Origin: an uncultured Acidobacteriaceae bacterium
GTDB taxonomy: Bacteria; Acidobacteriota; Terriglobia; Terriglobales; Acidobacteriaceae
Assembly (NCBI GenBank): GCA_903828675.1
Contig: CAIKND010000182.1
Coordinates: 1 to 64,000, forward strand
Reading direction: 5' to 3'
DNA: 64,000 nucleotides
This document shows, in pieces, positions 30,087 to 40,239 of the stretch (its first letter is position 1; the number at the start of each line of letters is the position of its first letter). Both the position numbers and the translations under genes were made by a program. The notes beneath the pieces are model-generated. The model was not told where the DNA came from. It did no database searches and worked only from the letters and a program-made list of their open reading frames with translations.

Positions 30087-31205
30087 ATGTCCAACCCGAT
30101 TGATTTTCGCCCTGTGATACTTGCCGGAGGAAGCGGTACTCGCTTCTGGCCCCGTTCTCGCCGCGCCCGCGCCAAGCAGGTTCTCGCGCTTGACGGCGAA
30201 CGCTCCATGATTCAGCAGACCGTGGAGCGGCTAAAGCCCCTGGCCGGACTGGACAAGACTTGGATCATTACCAACGAGTATCTGGCTCATGAAATCGCCG
30301 ACCAGTTGCCCGGCTTGCCCGCGGCGCAAATCGTACAGGAACCGGTGGCTCGTAATACCGCCCCAGCTTGCGGACTGGCAGCCTTCATCATTGAGAGGCA
30401 AAATCCCAACGCGGTACTTGGCATCTTTCCCTCTGACCATGTGATTGCGGACGAGCCCCGCTTCCTCAAGGCACTGCAAAAGAGCATTGCACTGGCCGCC
30501 GCCGGAGACAACATCGTGGTGCTTGGCATTGAACCGGTTCGTGCCGAAACAGGTTATGGCTATATCGAGACTGGCGACCTTACCAGCGACGATGCCGCCC
30601 TCCACGTCCGCCGCTTTATCGAAAAGCCCAACCAGAACCGCGCCGAGGAGTTCGTGGCAGCCGGCAACTATTACTGGAACTCAGGCATGTTCCTCTGGTC
30701 CGCGCGCACCCTGGCCAATGCCGTCAGAGAACACCTGCCAGAGACAGCTCCTCTGCTCGAGGGCATTGCCGCCGCCTACGGCACCCCCCAATTCGAAGAA
30801 GTCTTTCATTCCGCCTACCCAAAATGTGAAAACATCTCGGTGGATTACGCGGTGCTGGAACCGCGCTCGGCCAAGGGAGAGCACCTCTCCCACCTCTATT
30901 GCCTGCCCGCCGAGTTCAGTTGGAACGACCTAGGATCGTGGGCCTCGCTCTACGAGTACCAGGTTGAAACCAAGCTCCGTGGCGATGCCGAAGGCAATGT
31001 CGCCGACACCGGTGGTCACATGGCCATCGACGCGATCGACAATTACATCTTCAGCCCCAAAAAATTTGTGGCACTCGTAGGTGTTGAGAATCTGGTCATT
31101 GTCGATACTGAAGATGCGCTGCTCATTGTCCAGCGCGATCATTCGCAGGACGTGGGCAAGATCGTAAAGGAACTGGGCCTCATCGGCCGCACTGAGCTGA
31201 TCTAG
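30087..31205 (+). CDS. manC: Mannose-1-phosphate guanylyltransferase
   Basis: Forms GDP-mannose from mannose-1-phosphate and GTP, supplying polysaccharide and glycan synthesis. The 372-residue protein begins with the nucleotidyltransferase signature VILAGGSGTRFWPRSRRARAKQVL and continues with NTAPACGLAAF, LGIFPSDHVI, GYGYIETG, FIEKPN, YYWNSGMFLWSA and SWNDLGSWASLYEY. There is no fused phosphomannose isomerase domain, so it is the monofunctional form. It stands in front of a run of surface genes (acyltransferase, O-antigen ligase). Confidence 0.93.
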   Translation: MSNPIDFRPVILAGGSGTRFWPRSRRARAKQVLALDGERSMIQQTVERLKPLAGLDKTWIITNEYLAHEIADQLPGLPAAQIVQEPVARNTAPACGLAAFIIERQNPNAVLGIFPSDHVIADEPRFLKALQKSIALAAAGDNIVVLGIEPVRAETGYGYIETGDLTSDDAALHVRRFIEKPNQNRAEEFVAAGNYYWNSGMFLWSARTLANAVREHLPETAPLLEGIAAAYGTPQFEEVFHSAYPKCENISVDYAVLEPRSAKGEHLSHLYCLPAEFSWNDLGSWASLYEYQVETKLRGDAEGNVADTGGHMAIDAIDNYIFSPKKFVALVGVENLVIVDTEDALLIVQRDHSQDVGKIVKELGLIGRTELI

Positions 31206-31238
31206 GAAGATCGCTCAGTGCGCCCGGTCGGCGGGGTC

Positions 31239-34200
31239 TTATTGGTGGCTTGCTGCGCCCAGATGGCTCGCGTTCAGCTTGAGAGCCTGGTTGAATTCAC
31301 TACCTGCCTTGCCCTCGTCTCCCTTACCCAGATACGCCAGACCGATCAGATAATGCGCATCTGCATGCCGCAGATTAGTTGACCGCTCCTGACCGAACTT
31401 CGCGAAGAAGTCCGCCTCGGAAGTATTCAGAGCCTTTTTTCCCGCCGCTATCAGCCTGTCGAAAAACTCCGCTGCCTGCCCGCGTTGCCCAAGTGCGAGA
31501 GCTGCGCGGCCCTGGTAGTACAGCATTTCGGCTTGGCCGTGAGCGGTTTCTTTTTGGTCGCGGGCCTGCCGGTAGAACTCCTGCGCCTTCGCTTTATCTC
31601 CCAGGCTCGCATAAGCCTGGCCCATCAGATAGTTAATCTCTGCCAGCCTCGGTTCGCGATATGGCTGCGCCACTTCAAGATTCTCCGGATACTCCAGCGC
31701 AGCCTGGTAATCCTTGAGCCCATTCTCCGTGTGGCCTGCCTTGAACTCCTTCTGCCCCTGCAGAAGACAGGCGTCCATGTATACGTTATGGATGTCCTCC
31801 TCGCCTTCCCAGTTGTGAAAGCGATTCGTTTTGAGAACTTGAAGCGCTTGATCTGGTCGCCCCGTCAGCAGGTAGAGCCGCGCCTCCCGCGCCAGCACGT
31901 CCGACCGAAGCGCTGTAACCTCCGGATTGGCCTCAAGTGCAGCAAGCCGTTTGACGGGCGTCACGTTTCCGGCCTCGTAGAGCGTATCCAGCTCATAGAG
32001 AAAGCGCGCATCATTTTTGTCCAGAGCCACAGCCTTTTCCATTGCAACGATTGCCTTGCCGATTTCGTTTCCGGTTTGCTGGTAGCCCAGCGCCAGGTTA
32101 CGGTGCACCATGGCAAACGAGGGGTCCATCGCCGCCGACTTCTCCCACGCTCGCAGCGCCGCGGCTGGTTGCAGATCGTAAAGCAGATTCCCAAGGTAGT
32201 AAGGCGCACGCGCGTCAGCGGGATTGGCGCGCATGGCCGCCTGAAGAATCTCAATCTCCTCCAGACGGAACGGAAAAACATAGTCCGGAGGCATCTGCGC
32301 GGCCTGCTTGAAGTACTTGGCCGCTTCTTCGGGATGACTGTCTTGCGCTGCCAGGTAACCGAGGTAGTAGTCGATCAGTGGATTCACCTTGCTTGCGTCG
32401 GGAGCGGCGGCAAGCAGACTCTTCAGAATGTCCTCTGCCTCCCCGCTCATGCCGGCGTCCATGTAGTCGAGCGCCAGTTCCAGATTCGACTGCTCCGAGT
32501 TGCCCAGGTCGATTGCCGGTTGCGCGCCCGCGTTCAGCAGGCCAATTTCATGCGCGGCCCACAGGTCCAGAACATCCACCTTCTGCGCCTCGTGAGCAGC
32601 CTGCAGTGCCTCCCCCGTGTGTCCCAGTTTTCGCAGCAAGGCAGCCTTCAGGTCCAACGCTGCGGGGGCGTGCGCGGCATATGCGAGCGACTGGTCAACA
32701 TCAGCCAGCGCCTGCGCCCAGTCTCCCTTGCGGCCATCCAATTGCGATAGCTGCAGGAAACTTGCCGCTGTCCACGCCTCGCTCCATGCGGCGCGATGGA
32801 AGGCATCCTCCGCCTCCACCCTCTTGCCCTCGCCGTTCAGCGCGATGCCAAGGTAGTAATACGCCTCGCCATCTTTGGGCCGAGTGTAGCTATGGGTGGC
32901 GCGGTCCAGCGCTGCGTTCAACCGTTCCACGGCATCCTGCCAGAGTCCGCGCTCACAGTCGATGCGGCCCACCGCCGTATTTACGTCGTAGTTGCCCGGA
33001 TCTCTCCGCAGGGCCTCGTCAAAATAGGCGTCAGGTCGCAGTACGTTATGAAATTGCTCCAGCCTCAGGCCCACGCGATACAGCTCATCCACGGTCTTGA
33101 TCTCGCTGGGAGCCGCAGGCGCGATAACCACTGGAGGCATCGGCTGCGCCTCATGCTTGACTGGCTGGTAACTGACTAACTCTCTCCCCTTTGAATCCAG
33201 TACCTCAACCTTCAAATCGGTTTCCTGAACTCCCGCAGGTATCGAAATCTCCTGAACAAAAGGTGTGCCGGGAGAAAGATCAGCGGTCTGTTCGAGAACA
33301 ATCTTGCCCCGAGCGGCAAGAACCACTTTGGCCCCGGGAAACTCCTGCGTAGCCGAAAACCCGATGTGAGCCTTGCCGTGCGAATCCACTTCCAGGTTCA
33401 CCGCGCCATTCAGATTTGCGTTCTTCGCCCCGCCAATGCCGCGAATCGGAAACCAGTACTGAGTAGCGGTCTTGGTCTCCGTCGGCTCGATCCAACTGTA
33501 GTCCGGCTGGTTGTCTGAGAAGTTGCCGGCCATCAGCTCTAGATAGTCCCCCCGGCTGTCCAGAATCTTGTCCCACATCTTCCCCTGAGGACCATTGCCC
33601 CATTCGAAGAACTTCGCGCCGGGAGAAACATGATGATCCTGGATGCTGATGGTTCCAGCATCTTTCCCATGATCGTACCCGCCAAAGAAATTGCCCTTGA
33701 AGTTCCACGCAAAGAACGATACCGGAGTGGGATGGTTCTTCCACCAGCTCAGGTCCACCCCCCGCGTGTAATCCACGCCCTGGTAAACCTCACGAGACTC
33801 GGGCCAATGCGCGAACTGCACCTTCGCGTGGAATACCGCGAACTGCGTGTCCGGCGGAAAGATCACCTGGTAGTTCTCATTTGTGTGGACGCTGGTATTC
33901 GTGAAGTCCAGAAACGACTGCGCAAACGGCGTGCGATTCACCAGCGTCGTCGTAACCTTGATGTAGGATTTATCGGGATAGAGCGTAATCGCCACTGACC
34001 ACTCCATGCGATGGCGTAGTTCCAACTCTCCCACCCAGATCGTGCTGCTTCCATCGTCGTCCTTCATTAGCCGATGATCCACCGGAAGGTAACTCGTGGC
34101 TCTGTGATGATGGGGAATGTTCCACTCCATGCCCCCCGAGATCCAAGCTCCCAGCATGCCGATGAGCGCAGGCCTAATCTCGGTCTGGCGGTACACGTAG

Positions 34201-34553
34201 TCATAGCCGTCGGTCTTGTCGGTAGCCGAAAGCACGCGCCCACCTAGCTCCGGAAGCACCGCGATCTTCACGAATTTATTTTCAAGATTCACTACCTGAT
34301 AAGTCTTGTCCGTGCGCTTATCCAACAAATTGTCGTAGAGTCCGTAAGGATAGATCGCGCCCCAGGCGCCCTGATAATTCCGGCTGGGTAGAAACAGCAT
34401 CGGATCAGGATCCGGGGCGCCGATTTGGTAAGTCGGTATAGCCAGTGGCGCTTCCCAGGCATTCACCGCCGACTGAGTCCAAAGCAAAGAAGCCGATAGC
34501 GGCAATAAGCTCGCCAGCAGCATAAATCGTACAAAACTTGTGGGGCTTTTCAT
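31239..34553 (-). CDS. DUF5107 domain / TPR exported protein
   Basis: The 1104-residue protein has a signal peptide (MKSPTSFVRFMLLASLLPLSASLLW) and a DUF5107 carbohydrate-related beta-domain: LENKFVKIAVLPELGGRVLSATDK, GMEWNIPHHHRATSYLPVDHR and NTSVHTNENYQVIFPPDTQF. A beta-sandwich linker and then a long array of tetratricopeptide helices fill the C-terminal 600 residues (for example AYYYLGIALNGEGKRVEAEDAF and APYYLGNLLYDLQPAAALRAW). The DUF5107 fold resembles aldose-epimerase-like sugar-binding sandwiches, so a periplasmic glycan-binding or processing scaffold is plausible. ATG at 34553, with AGGAG 6 nt upstream. It is divergent from the UPF0182 gene. Confidence 0.85.
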   Translation of the reverse strand: MKSPTSFVRFMLLASLLPLSASLLWTQSAVNAWEAPLAIPTYQIGAPDPDPMLFLPSRNYQGAWGAIYPYGLYDNLLDKRTDKTYQVVNLENKFVKIAVLPELGGRVLSATDKTDGYDYVYRQTEIRPALIGMLGAWISGGMEWNIPHHHRATSYLPVDHRLMKDDDGSSTIWVGELELRHRMEWSVAITLYPDKSYIKVTTTLVNRTPFAQSFLDFTNTSVHTNENYQVIFPPDTQFAVFHAKVQFAHWPESREVYQGVDYTRGVDLSWWKNHPTPVSFFAWNFKGNFFGGYDHGKDAGTISIQDHHVSPGAKFFEWGNGPQGKMWDKILDSRGDYLELMAGNFSDNQPDYSWIEPTETKTATQYWFPIRGIGGAKNANLNGAVNLEVDSHGKAHIGFSATQEFPGAKVVLAARGKIVLEQTADLSPGTPFVQEISIPAGVQETDLKVEVLDSKGRELVSYQPVKHEAQPMPPVVIAPAAPSEIKTVDELYRVGLRLEQFHNVLRPDAYFDEALRRDPGNYDVNTAVGRIDCERGLWQDAVERLNAALDRATHSYTRPKDGEAYYYLGIALNGEGKRVEAEDAFHRAAWSEAWTAASFLQLSQLDGRKGDWAQALADVDQSLAYAAHAPAALDLKAALLRKLGHTGEALQAAHEAQKVDVLDLWAAHEIGLLNAGAQPAIDLGNSEQSNLELALDYMDAGMSGEAEDILKSLLAAAPDASKVNPLIDYYLGYLAAQDSHPEEAAKYFKQAAQMPPDYVFPFRLEEIEILQAAMRANPADARAPYYLGNLLYDLQPAAALRAWEKSAAMDPSFAMVHRNLALGYQQTGNEIGKAIVAMEKAVALDKNDARFLYELDTLYEAGNVTPVKRLAALEANPEVTALRSDVLAREARLYLLTGRPDQALQVLKTNRFHNWEGEEDIHNVYMDACLLQGQKEFKAGHTENGLKDYQAALEYPENLEVAQPYREPRLAEINYLMGQAYASLGDKAKAQEFYRQARDQKETAHGQAEMLYYQGRAALALGQRGQAAEFFDRLIAAGKKALNTSEADFFAKFGQERSTNLRHADAHYLIGLAYLGKGDEGKAGSEFNQALKLNASHLGAASHQ

Positions 34554-34884
34554 GTGTTGCTCCTGCCCGTCAAAGACTGGGCGAATGCGACAGAACTCAC
34601 GAGGAGACCTGCAAACCTCTGCATCAGATTAGGCTTTTTCGCTCCGCGCCATTATAGTCCTGACCACGCTTGCTCATCCCTGGCTTGGCATCTTTCCATT
34701 TGCCCTGTTCAAGCGCGCAGAAGCAAGCCATTTCCGTATGCAAAGCGGAGGTAAGAAGACTAAAGTGAATGTGGCGGCAATGCTCAACCCTGGGTCGCAG
34801 GAGCCACACGGGACCGCCCTTCCGCTATCGCCGTACAATTCCTGCATATCTCATCACGAAGCAACCCGTTAAGAGGGGTGGAAA
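34554..34884. other. Divergent promoter region
   Basis: This 330-bp gap lies between the divergent DUF5107-TPR and UPF0182 genes and must carry both promoters. A TACAAT (about 34835) could be the -10 for the plus-strand gene, but no convincing -35 is seen. There is no open frame with coding character. Confidence 0.4.
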
Positions 34885-37698
34885 ATGCCCGAAACTATCG
34901 ATTGGCCGTTGCACAAACAGCCGGCGCGGCCGCACCGCCACAAACTCATTTTCTTCGTCGCCTTCCTTGTAGTACTCGCTCTCGCAAGCCGACTTGCGCT
35001 CTCCTATTGGGTTGACATTCTATGGTTCCAATCGCTCGGCTACGGCGGTGTGTTCTGGAAGACCCGCGGCCTCGAATGGGGAATCTTCGCTGCTTTTGCG
35101 GCCATTACCTTCCTCTTTCTCTTCGGAGCGTTCTCCGCTCTCAAGCGCGCACATGCGGCTGACCTGCCCGAGAGCCATACGATCGTCTTTGCCGGCCAGT
35201 CCGTCGACCTGCCGGTCTCCACCGCTTTGCGCCTCATCGCCGGGGCCGTTTCGCTTCTCATCTCGCTTGCCACTGGCGCGGCGATGGGAGCACAATGGCC
35301 CGCGCTGGCGCTCTACTGGTATGCGCCGCAGGCGACCGGCTCCGTAGTAGATCCCATCTTCGGCAGGCCGCTCAATTTCTACTTCTTTACTTTGCCGGTC
35401 TGGCAACTTATCGTCGGCTGGCTGCTTACGCTGTCCGTGATTGCGTGCCTTCTCGCCGTCTTGTTCATTCTCGCCTCGGGCGGAGCGCGCGCACTTGGCG
35501 GTCGCCTCAGTGGCTCGGCCCCGTTGCCTTGGCGCGGACTCTCCGTTGCATTTGGATTCCTGCTGCTCGTTCTTTCGATGCGTGAATACGTTGGCCGCTT
35601 CGAGCTTCTGTTTGAACATCACACCATCTTTGACGGAGTCAGCTACACTGACGCCCACGTCACCATCACTGGTATGTTGTTCGTATGCGCAGCTCTGTTA
35701 CTCGGAGCAGTCATCGCCTTTGCCAGCGCTGTCTTCAGCCCGCGTGGGCGTTGGCTGGCCGCGTCTATCGTTCCATCGGTGGTTTGTTATGCTGCGGTCG
35801 CGGTCGCTGGGTGGTACGTCACCACCTTCCTCGTCAAGCCGAACCAGCTCGTTCGCGAACAGCCCTACATTACCAACAACATTCAGATGACCCGCCAGGC
35901 GTATGGGCTGGACCGTTTCACGCTGCGAGAATTTCCCGCCGAAACAACCGTCGGCGCAGCTGACCCAGCCAACAACCAGCCTACACTTCAAAACATCCGC
36001 CTTTGGGACGTGCAGGCGCTCAAGGATACGCTGCGGCAAGTTCAGGAGATTCGCACCTATTACGACTTCCCTGATATCGACATCGACCGCTACGAGATCG
36101 GCGGCTCCATGCGCGAGGTAATGCTGGCAGCGCGCGAACTCAATGTAGACAAACTCCCGGAGAGCAGCCGCAACTGGATCAACGACAAGCTCATTTACAC
36201 GCACGGCTACGGCATCACCATGAACCCTGTGAACGGGTTCACGCCTGAAGGCTTGCCGACGCTGCTGTTGAGCAATATGCCCGTCCAGAGCACCGTTCCC
36301 GGTCTCAGCGTGACGCGGCCTGAAATCTATTTCGGCGAGATGACCAACACAGACGTTTATGTTAAAACCCGTCAGCAGGAATTCAATTACCCTGAAGGTC
36401 AAACCAACAACCTCACTTCGTACAAAGGGAACGGCGGCATTGCCGTTGGCGGTTTTCTGCGCCGTATCCTGCTTGCTTTCGACCGCGACGACCTTGGAAA
36501 ACTTCCCTTCAGTGACGATGTGAATGCCGAGAGCCGGTTGCTTATGAGGCGCAACGTGCACGATCGGGTTTCGACGCTGGCGCCCTTTCTCACCTTTGAT
36601 AAGGACCCCTACATAGTCGTAGGAGACGATGGTCGACTCTCCTGGGTCCTCGATGCATTCACGTCATCAGACACCTACCCGTACTCCGCCCACTACAGCC
36701 TCGACAACCAAAACGTCAACTACATGCGAAACAGCGTCAAGGCGGTAGTCGATGCCTATGACGGCACCACCACGTTCTACGTGTTCGACAGCGAAGATCC
36801 CATCCTCGCCGCTTATCGCGGCATTTTTCCCAGCCTGTTCAAGGATGCGTCGGAGATGCCTGCCTGGATGCACAAGCACGTCCGCTATCCTGAGTTGCTG
36901 CTTAGCTTGCAGGCGGAAGTTTACGGTCTCTACCACATGACTAATCCCGCGGTCTTCTACAACCGCGAAGATCTGTGGACCGTCGCCACGCAAACCGGCT
37001 CGGGCGAAGCCGGAGAGCAAACGGCACAGGCCATGCAGCCGAATTTTGTGCTGATGAATTTGCCTGAAGAGACCGGCCTGGAGTTCGTCGAGATTCTCCC
37101 CTTTACGCCATCCAACCGAAACAATATGATCGGCTGGATTGCTGGACGTAGCGACGGCGCCCACTATGGCACCGCCGTTGTTTACGATTTTCCTAAAACC
37201 AGGCTCGTTGACGGCCCGCAGCAAATCGAGGCGCGCATCGATCAGAACGCGCAGCTATCAGGACAACTCACGCTGTGGAATCAGCAAGGCTCGCATGTTC
37301 GGCGCGGCAGTCTCCTCGTGATTCCGTGTGGGAAGGCTTTGCTCTATGCGGAGCCTATTTATCTGCAGGCCCAGCGCAGCCCCATGCCGGAGTTGCGCCT
37401 GGTCGTTCTCGCTCTGCAGGACCGCCTTGCCTATGCGCCGACTTTTGAAGCTGCGCTCGCTTCGCTCTTTGGCTCGCAGTCCTCATCGCTCAGTTCCGCT
37501 GAGGCTCCGCAGCAGGCCGCGGCTGAACCGGGTGCGCCAGCCCAACCGAAGGAGAGTCTCAATTCGCTGATTTCGCAGGCAGGCAAGAATTTCTCTGACT
37601 ATCAGCGCCTCACATCAGAGGGCAAGCTTGCTGAGGCTGGCCAGAAACTCGACGATCTGAAGCACGTGCTAGACAAACTGAACGCGCTTCCAAAATAG
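34885..37698 (+). CDS. UPF0182 family membrane protein
   Basis: A large integral membrane protein (937 residues) of the UPF0182/COG1615 family, biochemical role unknown. The first 330 residues carry about seven hydrophobic segments (for example LIFFVAFLVVLALASRLALSYWVDILWFQSLGY). A long extracytoplasmic domain follows with conserved family blocks YITNNIQMTRQAYGLDRF, RNWINDKLIYTHGYGITMNPVNGF, KDPYIVVGDDGRLSWVLDAFT and VRYPELLLSLQAEVYGLYHM, ending in an Ala/Pro-rich linker and a short helical tail. Length is normal for the family. A GAGGGGTGG lies just upstream of the ATG. Confidence 0.92.
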   Translation: MPETIDWPLHKQPARPHRHKLIFFVAFLVVLALASRLALSYWVDILWFQSLGYGGVFWKTRGLEWGIFAAFAAITFLFLFGAFSALKRAHAADLPESHTIVFAGQSVDLPVSTALRLIAGAVSLLISLATGAAMGAQWPALALYWYAPQATGSVVDPIFGRPLNFYFFTLPVWQLIVGWLLTLSVIACLLAVLFILASGGARALGGRLSGSAPLPWRGLSVAFGFLLLVLSMREYVGRFELLFEHHTIFDGVSYTDAHVTITGMLFVCAALLLGAVIAFASAVFSPRGRWLAASIVPSVVCYAAVAVAGWYVTTFLVKPNQLVREQPYITNNIQMTRQAYGLDRFTLREFPAETTVGAADPANNQPTLQNIRLWDVQALKDTLRQVQEIRTYYDFPDIDIDRYEIGGSMREVMLAARELNVDKLPESSRNWINDKLIYTHGYGITMNPVNGFTPEGLPTLLLSNMPVQSTVPGLSVTRPEIYFGEMTNTDVYVKTRQQEFNYPEGQTNNLTSYKGNGGIAVGGFLRRILLAFDRDDLGKLPFSDDVNAESRLLMRRNVHDRVSTLAPFLTFDKDPYIVVGDDGRLSWVLDAFTSSDTYPYSAHYSLDNQNVNYMRNSVKAVVDAYDGTTTFYVFDSEDPILAAYRGIFPSLFKDASEMPAWMHKHVRYPELLLSLQAEVYGLYHMTNPAVFYNREDLWTVATQTGSGEAGEQTAQAMQPNFVLMNLPEETGLEFVEILPFTPSNRNNMIGWIAGRSDGAHYGTAVVYDFPKTRLVDGPQQIEARIDQNAQLSGQLTLWNQQGSHVRRGSLLVIPCGKALLYAEPIYLQAQRSPMPELRLVVLALQDRLAYAPTFEAALASLFGSQSSSLSSAEAPQQAAAEPGAPAQPKESLNSLISQAGKNFSDYQRLTSEGKLAEAGQKLDDLKHVLDKLNALPK

Positions 37699-37773
37699 CT
37701 CCGGCGTACCTGCTTGCCTTCATGCTTTTCCGCGCGCCGACCGCACTGTAGTATTTCGTCTGAGGTTACTTCC

Positions 37774-39951
37774 GTGATTGATCGGCGCGTATTCTTGAAA
37801 TCTGCCGTAGTGGCCGTGCCACTGTCCCATGTGGGGGATACGTTTGCGCTGGCACCTGCACAGAAGACGGACGCGGAGTCCGCCGCGGTGCTTCACGCTG
37901 CAACAGAGGTGCCCTGGCAAAGGAACCTTCGACGCATCGGGCAGACAAACATGACTGAACACGATCCTGCGGTCCTGGACGTTGAGGCATGGGCCGATTA
38001 CTGGGCCAGCGCGAAGGTTGGGGCCGTGTTCATCAGCGTAACTGGCATCCTGGCCTTCTATCCAAGCACGGTTCCGTTTCACAGGCATGGAAAGTTCCTT
38101 GGCGGACGCGATTTTCTTGGCGAGTTGCACGACGCAGCTCGAAAGCGTGGCTTGCGAATTGTTGCACGTTACAGTCCCGACCTCAATTGGGTCGACGCCC
38201 TTGCCGCTCATCCCGAGTGGTTCATGCGCGACGAGCAGGGCCATCCGAAATCCACTGCGGACACACCGGATCTGTTTGAGACCTGCATGTTTTCCACCTA
38301 CATGACCGACTACATTCCTGCGGTGATGCGCGAGATCAACGCTCGGTACGATGTCGACGCGCACTATACAAATGGTTGGCCATCGTTCGCTCTGCCTGTT
38401 TGCTATTGCGACCAATGCCGGAAGCTTCCCCCGCCGAAAACGCCTGCCTACTGGGACAAGTTTAACGAGAGAGTGCTCGGACTGTGCAAGCTCTACGATT
38501 CGATCGCCAAAGAGAAGAAGGCAACCAGCTTTTACTTCGCCAACATGGGTGGTGGCATTCACGCCAGCCCCAATCTGGCGAGCCTGGGCGAGGTCTGCCC
38601 CTGGTTTCAAGCAGATAATCAGGGCCGCGGCGGACAGGACGAGCCTGTTTGGGGCTGCGCACAACAGGGGCGCGTGTGCAATGCCGTGCTCGACGGCAAG
38701 ATGGCTGCCAACGTTACGGGAGCTTGGTCCACTGGCCCCATCCGCTGGCGCGAAGTCTCCAAGTCGCCGGCCGAAGCACAGATGTGGTTTGGCGAAACGT
38801 TGGCCAGCGGTATGGTTCCCTACTTCCACAACGTCGGCGGCGAGAAAGGCTTTGGCGAGGATCTTCGCTGGAAGAACACCGGCCGCGATTACTTCCAGTG
38901 GATTGCCCGGCACGATGCGCATTTTGTGAACAAGCGTACCATCGCCACCATCGGCGTGGTCATCGGGCAGCGGACCCAGCTCTTCTACAAAGCACCGCAC
39001 AATGTCTCCATGCAGCAATCCATGGACGCCATTTACTATGCGCTCATTGAAGGGCGCTTCCTGTTCGACTATGTGCATGAAGACAAGCTGCAATTGGAAC
39101 GGCTCAGCAAATACTCTGCACTCATTCTGTCCAACACAGCGCTACTGAGCGACGAGCAATGCCAGCAGTTGCGTACCTACGTAGACCACGGCGGCTCGCT
39201 GCTGGTAACTTTTGAAACCAGCATGTTCACCAACGAGAACGAGCGCCGCAAAGATTTTGGCCTAGCCGATGTCTTTGATATTCATCTTGCCGGTGAAATG
39301 ATCGGCCGCCGCGGAAATTCCAATCCATATCTTGCTCGCATCGAGCGTTCACACCCGATTCTGGACGGTTTCGCTGATACCCATTGGCTGCCCGGAGCCG
39401 AGTACCGTTTGCCACTCAAGCCAATCGACAATCCGGTGCTCACCGTGGTGCCGGGCTATGTCGCCTATCCGCCGGAGTTATCTTATCCACCGCTTTCACG
39501 TACCAATGAGCCCGCGGTAGTCCTTCGTGAGCGCGGCAAAAGCCGGCTAGCCTATTTCCCAGGAGATATCGAGCCCACCATGTGGCTCTCCGGGCACACT
39601 GATCTCACCTGCCTTTTGCAAAACACAATTCGCTGGGTTTCAGGCGAAAGCTCTCCGGTCAACCTCACGGGCAAGGGCCTGATCGAGGCCTTCGCCTGGG
39701 AAACCGAGCCCGGCTTCGCGGTGCACATTTTGAATTACACCAACCCCAACGCGCACCGAGGCTGGATGCGCGACTTCTACCCCATTGGCGCCCAACAGGT
39801 TCGCTTCACTCTCCCAGCCGGCCGCCTTGTTTCTCGTATCGAATTACTGCGCGCGGAACGGGACATCCCCTTTCATATCGTTGGTGACAGCATCGAGTTC
39901 ACTATCCCTTCTGTGACCGACTATGAAGTTGCCGCACTCTATTCCGTTTAA
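37774..39951 (+). CDS. Tat-exported glycoside-hydrolase-like protein (GHL6-type)
   Basis: About 725 residues from a GTG at 37774 with GAGG 8 nt upstream; the track's ATG lies 20 codons earlier. The N-terminus DRRVFLKSAVVAVPLSH is a twin-arginine signal. The body resembles the hypothetical glycosyl hydrolase 6 barrel: DYWASAKVGAVFISVTGILAFYPS, ARKRGLRIVARYSPDLNW, HPEWFMRDEQGHP, YDVDAHYTNGWPSF and CYCDQCRKL. A later segment (RLSKYSALILSNTALLSDEQCQQLRTYVDHGGSLLVTFE) looks like the glutamine-amidotransferase-like trimerisation domain found behind GH42-type barrels. Probably an extracytoplasmic glycosidase; substrate unknown. Confidence 0.7.
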   Translation: MIDRRVFLKSAVVAVPLSHVGDTFALAPAQKTDAESAAVLHAATEVPWQRNLRRIGQTNMTEHDPAVLDVEAWADYWASAKVGAVFISVTGILAFYPSTVPFHRHGKFLGGRDFLGELHDAARKRGLRIVARYSPDLNWVDALAAHPEWFMRDEQGHPKSTADTPDLFETCMFSTYMTDYIPAVMREINARYDVDAHYTNGWPSFALPVCYCDQCRKLPPPKTPAYWDKFNERVLGLCKLYDSIAKEKKATSFYFANMGGGIHASPNLASLGEVCPWFQADNQGRGGQDEPVWGCAQQGRVCNAVLDGKMAANVTGAWSTGPIRWREVSKSPAEAQMWFGETLASGMVPYFHNVGGEKGFGEDLRWKNTGRDYFQWIARHDAHFVNKRTIATIGVVIGQRTQLFYKAPHNVSMQQSMDAIYYALIEGRFLFDYVHEDKLQLERLSKYSALILSNTALLSDEQCQQLRTYVDHGGSLLVTFETSMFTNENERRKDFGLADVFDIHLAGEMIGRRGNSNPYLARIERSHPILDGFADTHWLPGAEYRLPLKPIDNPVLTVVPGYVAYPPELSYPPLSRTNEPAVVLRERGKSRLAYFPGDIEPTMWLSGHTDLTCLLQNTIRWVSGESSPVNLTGKGLIEAFAWETEPGFAVHILNYTNPNAHRGWMRDFYPIGAQQVRFTLPAGRLVSRIELLRAERDIPFHIVGDSIEFTIPSVTDYEVAALYSV

Positions 39952-40239
39952 GAAACTTGACCGTCTTGCAGAATTGGCAAGGCACGCGGATCGCCCTGTT
40001 CCCCAGAAGTTGTATTGCACCGGGCTGCTGCTGCCAGGGTAGAGCAAGTCGATTGAGCCGATGGCAAAGCGCCTGGCTCCAGACAACGCCCGGTGCATGC
40101 ACCAGTCGTTGCACCATTTGTTGGCAGATGCTCAATGGCGCGACGACCCGACTTCCGCAAGAAATAGCCGGACAGTAGTGCTGTGCAGATATAATTGTCG
40201 TGAACCACATGATGGGCGAATAGAAGTGGAGACATTTCG
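39952..40239. other. Intergenic region ahead of the acyltransferase
   Basis: A 288-bp gap with no coding-like frame. A good -10 hexamer (TATAAT, about 40191) lies some 45 bp before the acyltransferase start and may belong to its promoter, but I see no matching -35. Confidence 0.4.
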
